From: Megamonas sp. UBA1799 | Lineage (GTDB): Bacteria; Bacillota; Negativicutes; Selenomonadales; Selenomonadaceae | Length of the DNA stretch: 19,024 nt | NCBI GenBank assembly: GCA_002319815.1 | Contig: DCFR01000060.1 | Coordinates: 1-19,024, forward strand | Direction: 5' to 3' | Part shown: positions 6,670 to 13,767 of the stretch, in pieces | How the letters are laid out: each line of letters opens with the position of its first letter | Numbering within the stretch: the stretch's first letter is position 1 | The notes under the pieces: model-generated | Seen by the model: the letters and a program-made list of their open reading frames with translations, nothing else | What the model was told of the DNA's origin: nothing | The model's database searches: none | Program-made: the position numbers and the translations under genes

Positions 6670-7637
6670 TTATTGTAACGGGCGGAGCTGGCTTTATCGG
6701 CAGTAACATTGTCAAGGAACTTAATCGGCGAGGTCGGGAGGATATTCTTATTATCGATGATCTCAAGGACGGACAGAATTATAAAAATCTGCGTGGACTT
6801 AAATTTATTGATTATCAGCACAAGGATGATTTTTTGAAAAGCATCGAGAATGATGATTTTGACGGAACTGATATTGATGCTGTATTCCATGAAGGCGCTT
6901 GTTCAGATACGATGGAATATGATGTCAACTTTATGATGAAGGTCAACTATGAGTATTCAAAAATTCTGCTTCATTTTTGCCTGGAGCATCGTATTCCATT
7001 TTTATATGCGTCATCGGCGTCTACGTATGGAACCGGGAAAAATGGTTTTCGCGAGGGTGATGCCTGCGAGGATGCTTTGAATCCATATGCCTATTCCAAA
7101 TTGGTTTTTGATCGGTATGTGCGTCAAGTCTTGCCGGAAGCGCATAGTATGGTAGTCGGGTTGCGATATTTTAACGTGTATGGGGCTCAGGAGCATCATA
7201 AGGGGAAAATGGCATCTATTTTTTATCAGCTGTACAATCAGATTCATGAGACTGGGGTGGCAAAATTATTCCGGGGTATCGATGGATATGGGGATGGCGA
7301 GCAACGGAGAGATTTTGTTTATGTCGGGGATGTTGTTAAGGTGAATCTCTGGTTTTGGGAAAACAATGGCCCAAGCGGCATTTATAACTGTGGCCCGGGA
7401 CATGCGCATACTTATAATGAGGCGGCGCAGGCAGTCATTGAGGCTATGGGTAGAGGTAGTATTGACTACAGGGATTTTCCTGAGGTGCTCAAGGGAAAAT
7501 ACCAGTGCTTTACCGAAGCTGATACCACAAAACTTTTGGCGGCTGGCTATGACGGCGGCTTTCAGAACATGAAAACTGCTGTGGCTGAATACTGCCGCTT
7601 CCTTGATGAAGGCGGTTACTTTATTTATGGTAAGTAA
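6666..7637 (+). CDS. hldD: ADP-L-glycero-D-manno-heptose 6-epimerase
   Basis: A 323-residue short-chain dehydrogenase/epimerase that converts ADP-D,D-heptose to ADP-L,D-heptose, the donor for heptosyltransferases. The Rossmann nucleotide loop is TGGAGFIGSN (residues 5-14); SSASTYG gives the catalytic Ser/Thr strand; the Y-x-x-x-K pair is Y141 and K145 in NPYAYSKLVFD, equivalent to Y140/K144 of E. coli. LRYFNVYG and the EHHKGKMAS segment are typical of HldD rather than of UDP-galactose epimerases. The ATG at 6666 overlaps the previous stop as ATGA and has GGAGG 10 bases upstream; the earlier in-frame start at 6648 is unlikely. Confidence 0.95.
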   Translation: MIIVTGGAGFIGSNIVKELNRRGREDILIIDDLKDGQNYKNLRGLKFIDYQHKDDFLKSIENDDFDGTDIDAVFHEGACSDTMEYDVNFMMKVNYEYSKILLHFCLEHRIPFLYASSASTYGTGKNGFREGDACEDALNPYAYSKLVFDRYVRQVLPEAHSMVVGLRYFNVYGAQEHHKGKMASIFYQLYNQIHETGVAKLFRGIDGYGDGEQRRDFVYVGDVVKVNLWFWENNGPSGIYNCGPGHAHTYNEAAQAVIEAMGRGSIDYRDFPEVLKGKYQCFTEADTTKLLAAGYDGGFQNMKTAVAEYCRFLDEGGYFIYGK

Positions 7638-8139
7638 AAGGCGGGCTGTTTTTTTTGACCGCGATGGCACGCTCAATGTTGATGTCCATTATCTTTATCG
7701 ACCGGAAGATTTTCAGTGGACATGCGGTGCAGTCGAGGCGATAAAATATTGTAATGATTGTGGATATCTGGTGATTGTTATCACGAATCAAAGTGGCATA
7801 GCACGCGGTTATTATACAGAGAAGGATGTATGCCGACTGCATGTTTGGATGAACGCCGAACTGGAAAAAATCGGCGCGCATATTGATGCTTTTTATTATT
7901 GTCCGCATCATGTAGCTGGTATAGTGCCAGAATACACAGGAGAATGTGATTGCCGCAAGCCGTCACCGAAACTGATTAATGATGCTTGCTTTGACTTTTC
8001 GATTGATAAAGCGCACAGCATGATGGTAGGCGATAAAGTGCTTGATATGGAATGCGCGGCTAATGCAGAAATTACTGGGGTACGTTATAGCGGTGGCAGT
8101 TTATTGGATCTGGTACAGAACAGGATTTCGGAGGTTTGA
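7627..8139 (+). CDS. gmhB: D,D-heptose 1,7-bisphosphate phosphatase (GmhB-type HAD)
   Basis: A 170-residue HAD-superfamily (IIIA/histidinol-phosphatase-like) phosphatase. It would remove the 7-phosphate from heptose 1,7-bisphosphate between the kinase and nucleotidyltransferase steps. Motif I is FFDRDGT with nucleophile D11 and D13; motif II is VITNQSGIARG. The zinc site is C92-P-H94 plus C107-x-C109 in the CDCRKP segment, diagnostic of the GmhB/HisB-N group; motif III/IV is MVGDKVLDMECA. The ATG at 7627 overlaps the hldD end by 11 bp with AAGGCGG upstream; earlier in-frame ATGs add only a non-conserved tail. Adjacency to hldD and the kinase supports the heptose role over histidine synthesis. 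Confidence 0.9.
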   Translation: MVSKRRAVFFDRDGTLNVDVHYLYRPEDFQWTCGAVEAIKYCNDCGYLVIVITNQSGIARGYYTEKDVCRLHVWMNAELEKIGAHIDAFYYCPHHVAGIVPEYTGECDCRKPSPKLINDACFDFSIDKAHSMMVGDKVLDMECAANAEITGVRYSGGSLLDLVQNRISEV

Positions 8140-9279
8140 ATGAAGATTGCTATATTGGAAACAGTGAAGGCTGCGGCGGGGTTCGAACTGGAATTTGACC
8201 GGATCATTATCGAAGCGCTGAAAAGCTCCGGTTATGAACCGGTTCTTTTCGTTCCCGAGGGGACCTGCTTGGATCAGGATTTTTCGGTTCCTGTGGCTTA
8301 CTTGCCAGGAGGAAAGATCGTCAGCTATGACGGAGCACATGGGGTGACTAAACTGTGGAGGTCTTTGCAGCGAGAACGCCGCCGGATCCGCTGGTTCAAT
8401 GCTGCGGTTTGCCGTGCAGAGGCAGATGGGGTTAAAGCAATTTTGCTAACAACGGCAACATACCGTTATTTACGTTCTTTGCAGAAAAGTACTATGCGGC
8501 ATTCCAGGATACCGGTGTATTTTATTTTTTTGGGAGTTAATCCGGGAGAAATGCCGAATTTCTTACGGTTGGCGAATAAAAGTTTGCCTTATCAAAGTAT
8601 TCATTTGTGCGTCACAACATTGCGTGATGACTTCGGCGGCCAACGTCCGAAAAATGTGCGATTGCTTCCGCCGCCGGTTATGGTTCCCGATTGCTGCCGG
8701 TCCGTTCTGCCTGTACAGGAGCCTTTGAAAATTGGTTTTTTCGGACACTATCGGCGGGGAGAAAAGAATCTTGATTGGATTTTGCAGGCGATACAAACGG
8801 CAAATTTTCAACGACCCGTGCAATTTGTTCTGCAGTTGGTTCCCACGACGGCAGAGGATCAACAGGAAGTTGAAGCTGTGGCAGAACAATATCAAAAAGA
8901 TTCCCGGATCCAATTTATCACGCGGAATTTGCTGGGCGATGATTGGTATAATGCCATTCGGCACATCGATGCAGTTTTACTTCCGTATACGGCAGAGCGG
9001 TATCTGTATAACTGGAGCGCAATTTATTTTACGGCGATTGGCTGCTATAAACCGGTATTGGTCACCCACATTCTGAATCCCGAGGTTATGGCGCAGTTTT
9101 TGCTGGGTGAGTTTATTGATATGGAGAATGCAGCTGTTTTTTCTCACCAATTAGAAACTTTTGTCAATCATTATGATGAGCGGTCGGACCTGTATCAGCA
9201 GGAACTGCAGCGGGCTAACCAATGTTATGCGAAACAGACGTTTATCCGAAATTTATTGCAAAGTGAGGAGCCGGTATGA
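8140..9279 (+). CDS. Putative GT-B glycosyltransferase (GT4/GT1-like, unassigned)
   Basis: A 379-residue soluble protein. It begins MKIAILETVKAAAGFELEFDRIIIEAL, a Rossmann-like first domain. From about residue 195 a second domain opens with PLKIGFFGHYRRGEKNLDWILQAI, then VQFVLQLVP, and later HIDAVLLPYTAERYLYNWSAIYFTAIGCYKPVLVT, the position where GT4 enzymes have their E-x(7)-E donor loop. Here the acidic residues are not in the standard spacing. It is therefore a divergent GT-B type enzyme, probably adding a core sugar at the cytoplasmic face. GGAGG lies 5 bases before the ATG and the gene abuts gmhB with no gap. Family and substrate are inferred. Confidence 0.75.
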   Translation: MKIAILETVKAAAGFELEFDRIIIEALKSSGYEPVLFVPEGTCLDQDFSVPVAYLPGGKIVSYDGAHGVTKLWRSLQRERRRIRWFNAAVCRAEADGVKAILLTTATYRYLRSLQKSTMRHSRIPVYFIFLGVNPGEMPNFLRLANKSLPYQSIHLCVTTLRDDFGGQRPKNVRLLPPPVMVPDCCRSVLPVQEPLKIGFFGHYRRGEKNLDWILQAIQTANFQRPVQFVLQLVPTTAEDQQEVEAVAEQYQKDSRIQFITRNLLGDDWYNAIRHIDAVLLPYTAERYLYNWSAIYFTAIGCYKPVLVTHILNPEVMAQFLLGEFIDMENAAVFSHQLETFVNHYDERSDLYQQELQRANQCYAKQTFIRNLLQSEEPV

Positions 9280-10298
9280 AACTTGATAAAGTGTTGTTTT
9301 TAAATGAGAATCAGGTAGGGGACGTGCTCCTTTCTACTGCGCTGATCAAAGCGTTCCATGATCAATACCCCGCTAGCTATACGGCTTTGTATGTTAGTAG
9401 TGACGTGGCTCCGCTGGTGACAGGGCTGCCTTTTCTGAATGAAGTGGTCGTTTATGATAAAGGGGATCCAGTATGGCCAGTGGTGCGTAAAATATGGCGG
9501 TTTGATGCGGCCCTGATGCTGGATTTTAAGTATCGCAGCGCCGTGATGCCTTTTTTGGCGCGTATCCCTATTCGTGCAGGTGTGCGGCACAAGCGGGGGC
9601 TTTTTATGAACTGTGCGGTTGAGCGTGATCCACAGGAAGTGATGCACTATGAACCATGGAATTTTGCTAAAATGATTGACAAGGCTGCCGGACTGAAAAT
9701 TCATCTTGATGAGGCAAATGCCAAACCCTATATCGTGGAAGCGCCCGTAACGGTTCAAACGACGGTTGACCGTATTTTTCAAACGTTAGATGCAGCGAAA
9801 ATAACCGTGGTTATTGCTCCGTTTACTTCGTGCGAGGGGAAAAACTGGCCGGCAGAGCGGTATGCAGAGTTTTGTCGGCGTTTTCGTACCAAATATCCGG
9901 TTCAATTTTTAATTACAGGTGTACACCGTGAATATCATCCGGAATGTTTTTCAAATGCGTCTATGCTCGATTTGCGGGATCAAACTTCCTTGGAGGAAGT
10001 TTCTGAAATTATCCGGCGGGCTGACTATTTTATCGGCAGTTGCAGCGCGCCGCTTCATATGTCGGCGGCATGGGAAACACCAAGCGTGGCTTTATACAGC
10101 AGCACTTCGCCTTTGGAATGGGCGCCTAGACAAAAAACAGAAATTATACAGCATCTGTTGCCTTGTTCTCCCTGTAACGTGACAGGGGAAACATGCCGCT
10201 GCGAGGAATTACCGTTTGCTTGCGCCAGTGCTATTACGGTTGATGAAGTATTGGCGGCAATGGAACGGTTGATGCATCGTTATCCGGTGAAAAGATAA
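9276..10298 (+). CDS. GT9 heptosyltransferase-like protein, copy 3, with altered donor motif
   Basis: A 340-residue GT9 protein. VLFLNENQVGDVLLSTA keeps the N-terminal Asp (D16), and EGKNWP keeps the K-x-W loop. The family motif D-[TS]-G-x-x-H instead reads C256-S-A-P-L-H261, with Asp replaced by Cys and Gly by Ala. The end has PCSPC and further cysteines. It is a close paralogue of the gene at 12799: both share Y-[DE]-KGDP-x-x-PV-[IV]-RK-x-WR, then FLARIP, and WAPRQ. The ATG overlaps the previous stop as ATGA, with GAGGAG 5 bases upstream. The changed motif may mean a different donor sugar or nucleotide, so heptose transfer should not be assumed. Confidence 0.87.
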   Translation: MKLDKVLFLNENQVGDVLLSTALIKAFHDQYPASYTALYVSSDVAPLVTGLPFLNEVVVYDKGDPVWPVVRKIWRFDAALMLDFKYRSAVMPFLARIPIRAGVRHKRGLFMNCAVERDPQEVMHYEPWNFAKMIDKAAGLKIHLDEANAKPYIVEAPVTVQTTVDRIFQTLDAAKITVVIAPFTSCEGKNWPAERYAEFCRRFRTKYPVQFLITGVHREYHPECFSNASMLDLRDQTSLEEVSEIIRRADYFIGSCSAPLHMSAAWETPSVALYSSTSPLEWAPRQKTEIIQHLLPCSPCNVTGETCRCEELPFACASAITVDEVLAAMERLMHRYPVKR

Positions 10299-10315
10299 AA
10301 GATGGAGAGAAATCA

Positions 10316-11215
10316 ATGAGAAGTTTTATTACCTTGGGCAAGAAAATATATAATATGGAAAATCCTCGGGAAGTCCGACGCATGGTTATTTTTGTAGTGC
10401 GGTCCATGATGCACAGAGCGAGAATGCGGCAATTGCTCACTTTTTTTAGGCAAAATTCGCTTTTAAAATCAGTGGCGGCAACATATCCCTTTGTTTATGA
10501 ACAGCCCACTCGTGCTTTTTTTTACCGAGGATCTACTTTTGCCGAAAGGGCTAGAATCGTTGAGCAGCATATGACCTTTATGGCCGAAAATTTTCAGGCA
10601 AACGTTGTTTGTGGTCTCTACCCTTATACGGAATACATATTATGGCAAAGCGAATTTGAAGGAAAACCTCTTTGCTTGGAACTTTTCCATGAACCGGGAC
10701 AAAGAAAAGAAGGATTGCTTTCTGTGACTTTGCGCTGGAGTCCATGGCCGCTTTATCAGATCGTATTCTGGATTGCAAAAAATGAGCAGGATGAGTGGTC
10801 CATGTGGATCGGGGCGATGCAGGGGCCCAATATCGAGAATGCCAAGGATGTCATTAAACGCATTACGAAACAATGCCATGCCTACCGGACTAAGAATCTG
10901 ATCCTTTATGCGGCTCAGGCCGTGGCCCGTGCGCTGCAGCTCAGGCATATTTATGCGGTTACAAACTATGGTTATTATGCCAATAACCATGTACGAACTG
11001 ATCGAAAACTCCGGACTTCTTTCAGCAATTTTTGGCAGGAGGCCGGCGGGCATGCGACCTCCGATCAACGGTTTGACGAACTGCCTTTGGTCGAACCGCG
11101 GAAAACCATAGATGAGGTGCCAACCCGTAAGCGGGCTGTTTATCGAAAAAGATTTGCCTTACTGGATGAAATTGATGCAGCGATTGCCAATCATATGGAG
11201 AAATTGTGCAAATGA
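10316..11215 (+). CDS. DUF535 (VirK/YbjX) family protein
   Basis: A 299-residue cytoplasmic or membrane-associated protein, rich in basic residues. The family signature is clear in the second half: W-x-GAMQGPNIENAKDVIK near residue 165, then a segment on HAYRTKNLIL...A...AL-x-LRHIYAVTNYGYY, then KLRTSF-x-NFWQEAGG, and a final RKRAVYRKRFALLDEI. Known VirK/YbjX members are associated with virulence, outer-membrane integrity or resistance to antimicrobial peptides; no enzymatic reaction is firmly known. GGAGAG lies 7 bases before the ATG. Its position between two GT9 genes, with an ATGA overlap downstream, points to a role in LPS core modification or assembly, which is inference. Confidence 0.85.
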   Translation: MRSFITLGKKIYNMENPREVRRMVIFVVRSMMHRARMRQLLTFFRQNSLLKSVAATYPFVYEQPTRAFFYRGSTFAERARIVEQHMTFMAENFQANVVCGLYPYTEYILWQSEFEGKPLCLELFHEPGQRKEGLLSVTLRWSPWPLYQIVFWIAKNEQDEWSMWIGAMQGPNIENAKDVIKRITKQCHAYRTKNLILYAAQAVARALQLRHIYAVTNYGYYANNHVRTDRKLRTSFSNFWQEAGGHATSDQRFDELPLVEPRKTIDEVPTRKRAVYRKRFALLDEIDAAIANHMEKLCK

Positions 11216-12264
11216 AAACATACAACAATATTTTGGTGCATTGTTTGGTCAATTTGGGAGATGTTCTCGTTTCTACGAGTGCTGTAGCTTTGCTGCGGCG
11301 TTTAAATCCCGGCGCAAAAATCACGATGATGGTTCGTCCCAATGTACGCGAACTGGTAGAGAACAATCCGGTTATTGATGAAGTTCTGTTATTTGATTAC
11401 CAGTCTAAGCAGAAATCCTTGCGTGCGATGTTGGCTATGGTGGGGGAAATCAGGCGGCGTAATTTTGATCTTTGTGTTTCTTTGGATCGTAAATCTCGTC
11501 CGGCAATTCTGACTTGGTTGGCGGGTATTCCGGTGCGTGTGGGCCCCACAATGATTTTTGATCGCAAACCCAGTCGGATTACCTGGCTTTATACGGATGT
11601 CATTTCTATGGACTATGATTTTGAAAACACCCTGCAGGCAGAAAACTATCAGCAGATCGTGCGCGGTTTTTTTCATTCTGATCAGCATGCGAAACCGGTT
11701 ATGGGAATGCCGGGAACGGCTAATGAAGAAAAAGCCAATGCATTGTTGGCGCTGCTGCCAAAAGCAGACAAACGTATTGCGCTTTGTGTTAAAGGTACGT
11801 TCCCTTTAAAAACCTGGCCCAAAGAATATTTTTTACAGGTGATTGCAGCGCTGCGTAAAAAATATCAGGCGTCATTTTATATCATTGGGGCGCCGGGAGA
11901 TCGGGACTATGCGGAAGAATTTGTCCGAGCCAGTCAGACGCCCATTGCCAACTTTTGTGGCAAAACCAGTCTTAAAGATATGGTGCCGATTTTTAAAAAA
12001 AGCGATCTTTTTTTGACTGTTGATACCGGGGCGGCTCATGTTGCGGCTACTACCGGGGTTCCCATGGTGGTGATGTATGGCTGCATTTCGCCGCGCCGCT
12101 GGCATCCGGTCAGTGATCGGGCCGAGGTTTTGACTGCCAATGAGCCTTGCTGCCCTTGCCATATTCCGGCAGATGCTTGCCCCAGTGCGCCAAAACCTAA
12201 ATGCCTTTGGAGTGTTACGCCGTCTATGGTATTGGAAAAATGCGAAAAAATGCTTCAGTTATAA
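11212..12264 (+). CDS. Heptosyltransferase family protein (GT9), copy 4
   Basis: A 350-residue GT9 protein with canonical motifs. NILVHCLVNLGDVLVSTS carries D17; LKTWP is the K-x-W loop; FLTVDTGAAHVAATTGVP has D271 in the standard donor-binding motif. The end has CCPC and two later cysteines (ACPS...KCLWSV). It resembles WaaF/WaaQ-type enzymes. The ATG at 11212 forms an ATGA overlap with the DUF535 stop, as at two other junctions in this operon; a GTG at 11206, 5 bases after GGAG, is an equally possible start that adds two residues. It is the last gene of the packed operon; no terminator is evident right after it. Confidence 0.88.
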   Translation: MKTYNNILVHCLVNLGDVLVSTSAVALLRRLNPGAKITMMVRPNVRELVENNPVIDEVLLFDYQSKQKSLRAMLAMVGEIRRRNFDLCVSLDRKSRPAILTWLAGIPVRVGPTMIFDRKPSRITWLYTDVISMDYDFENTLQAENYQQIVRGFFHSDQHAKPVMGMPGTANEEKANALLALLPKADKRIALCVKGTFPLKTWPKEYFLQVIAALRKKYQASFYIIGAPGDRDYAEEFVRASQTPIANFCGKTSLKDMVPIFKKSDLFLTVDTGAAHVAATTGVPMVVMYGCISPRRWHPVSDRAEVLTANEPCCPCHIPADACPSAPKPKCLWSVTPSMVLEKCEKMLQL

Positions 12265-12308
12265 AACGTATATGGGAAGTCTCTTTTTATGATATATGGT
12301 ATTTTCTT

Positions 12309-12336
12309 TTGGCTTCGTGTATACTGTACTTATAGT
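12309..12336 (+). promoter_or_regulatory. Candidate promoter for the small proline-rich gene
   Basis: TTGGCT (12309-12314) and TATAGT (12331-12336) with a 16-base gap. It sits in the first sizeable gap of the operon (110 bases) and about 40 bases before the start at 12375. A TATACT at 12320-12325 is an alternative -10 without a good -35. Confidence 0.4.
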
Positions 12337-12374
12337 GATATACAATGGAAGAGAAGCCGAATGGAGGGATGGAC

Positions 12375-12617
12375 ATGGGAGCGATTACGGGAATTGGTAC
12401 ATTGGATGAAAAGGATAAAACGGTTTATGCTGCTTACACGCCACCGCCACCGCCTAAGATTTTACCGGATATATCCGAAGCAACAAAGGACAATTCTTTG
12501 CAGGGCGTTACCGTGGCACAGAATTCCAGCGGAGATACGTATCAGCATACAACGCAATTGGTAACTGGTCTTTATTCAGGCGGCAGCAAGAAAGTGCATT
12601 CTGCAGACGGCACATGA
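12375..12617 (+). CDS. Small proline-rich hypothetical protein
   Basis: An 80-residue polar protein of unknown function. It has no signal peptide and no membrane segment. It starts MGAITGIGTLDEKDKTVYAAY, then has a run of five prolines (TPPPPPK, residues about 22-28), then a Ser/Thr/Gly/Gln-rich tail. A five-proline run should need elongation factor P for efficient translation. The ATG at 12375 follows GGAGGG (12363-12368) by 6 bases; in-frame ATGs at 12345 and 12369 have no suitable ribosome site. It has its own promoter candidate and is closed by a strong terminator, so it may be expressed separately from the LPS genes. No family is recognised. Confidence 0.65.
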   Translation: MGAITGIGTLDEKDKTVYAAYTPPPPPKILPDISEATKDNSLQGVTVAQNSSGDTYQHTTQLVTGLYSGGSKKVHSADGT

Positions 12618-12651
12618 TGAAAGAAAAGCGTCGAAGTTCGCACAAAAGTTT

Positions 12652-12695
12652 AAATACCACGGGATCTTGATGGGAAGATTCCGTGGTATTTTTTT
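12652..12695 (+). terminator. Strong rho-independent terminator
   Basis: Positions 12652-12668 pair with 12675-12691 (AAATACCACGG-GATCTT against AAGATTCCGTGGTATTT, one G-U) around the loop GATGGG, followed by a run of T through 12695. It ends the transcript of the small gene and any read-through from the operon, and separates the GC-balanced core block from the AT-rich block. Confidence 0.9.
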
Positions 12696-12750
12696 GGGGG
12701 GATGCTGGAAGCGTTATAATGTTTTTTAAGGAGGTTTTTTTTTATTTATA

Positions 12751-12764
12751 TGCTATACTATAAT
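12751..12764 (+). promoter_or_regulatory. Promoter region of the second glycosyltransferase operon
   Basis: TGCTATACT (12751-12759) is an extended -10 element, and a perfect TATAAT overlaps its end (12759-12764). The -35 region is only a T-run. Another TATAAT at 12715-12720 lies closer to the terminator. The next gene starts at 12799, so transcription restarts here. Confidence 0.5.
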
Positions 12765-12798
12765 AGCAAAGTCAATTCGAGACAGTCGGAGGCAAGGC

Positions 12799-13764
12799 AT
12801 GAGAAAAGTTTGTGTTATACATAGGGCAAGCATTGGGGATACTTTGCTTGCTACACCGGTATATCGGGCGGTTAAAGAATGTTATCCGGAGACAGAATTA
12901 GTGGTATTGACTTCTCACGTAGGCTACGAACTTTTAAATGGGAACCCTTATATTAACACATTAATTCCTTATGAAAAAGGGGATCCGATATTTCCGGTGA
13001 TTCGGAAAATGTGGCGTGCAGAGGCTGCGGTTATTTTGGATCATCATTATCGTGATGCTTTGTATGCTTTTTTGGCGAGGATACCTAAGCGTGTTGGTAG
13101 GGGAAAAAGTTTTATTAATATACATATAGAGGATTCTTCAGCTACTTTGTTTGAGCCTTTAAAGTATTTGCATATTGCAAAACAGGTTGGCATTGATACA
13201 GAAAATTTGGAGTTGACCCGCCCCGTGGCTACTGCTTCAGAAAAATTGTATGTACAGGAACTTTGCACGGAGCTTAGACATGATGGGCGAAAACTAGTTT
13301 TATTAGTGCCGTATTCATTAGCACCTATTAAAGACTGGGAGCCGGAAAAATATCGTGAGATTATAAGACGGCTGCAGGAAAAAGACTGCATTGTGGCTGT
13401 AACGGGGGGCAAAGAGCAGTTTGGTAAAATAGAACGGGAATTTCCCATGGCCATTAATTTGGCGGGGAAAACAAATTTACGTGAAACAACGGAGCTGATT
13501 GCCAATGCAGATTTGCAGCTTTGTGGTTGTACGGCAATGTTGCATGTGTGTTCTACTACCGACACGCCTTCTATTGCTCTTTATGGTCCTACGACACCGG
13601 AACAATGGGCTCCGCGTCAGCGATGCAAAGTGATTAGCCATATGCTGCCCTGTTCTCCATGCTACAATGTTGGCAATAGGATTTGTCATGATAATACATG
13701 TATACAGGAGATTAGTGTTGATGAAGTATGGGATGCAATATCAGAATTTTTAAGGTTGTGGTGA
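12799..13764 (+). CDS. GT9 heptosyltransferase-like protein, copy 5, with altered donor motif
   Basis: A 321-residue GT9 protein. VCVIHRASIGDTLLATP retains the N-terminal Asp (D14), and IKDWEPE gives the K-x-W loop. As in copy 3, the D-[TS]-G-x-x-H motif is changed, here to C244-T-A-M-L-H249. The end has PCSPC and CHDNTC. It is clearly the paralogue of the gene at 9276 (shared YEKGDP, RKMWR, FLARIPKRVG, WAPRQ), yet it is more AT-rich, in line with its downstream neighbours. GGAGG lies 6 bases before the ATG. Cytoplasmic, probably LPS core assembly; the donor sugar is uncertain. Confidence 0.87.
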   Translation: MRKVCVIHRASIGDTLLATPVYRAVKECYPETELVVLTSHVGYELLNGNPYINTLIPYEKGDPIFPVIRKMWRAEAAVILDHHYRDALYAFLARIPKRVGRGKSFINIHIEDSSATLFEPLKYLHIAKQVGIDTENLELTRPVATASEKLYVQELCTELRHDGRKLVLLVPYSLAPIKDWEPEKYREIIRRLQEKDCIVAVTGGKEQFGKIEREFPMAINLAGKTNLRETTELIANADLQLCGCTAMLHVCSTTDTPSIALYGPTTPEQWAPRQRCKVISHMLPCSPCYNVGNRICHDNTCIQEISVDEVWDAISEFLRLW

Positions 13765-13767
13765 TTT

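Noticed and set aside
12728..12825. Short leader frame from ATG 12750 after an AAGGAGG at 12728-12734
   Set aside because: The spacing of 15 bases is too long and the promoter -10 elements lie inside the frame, so it is probably not translated.
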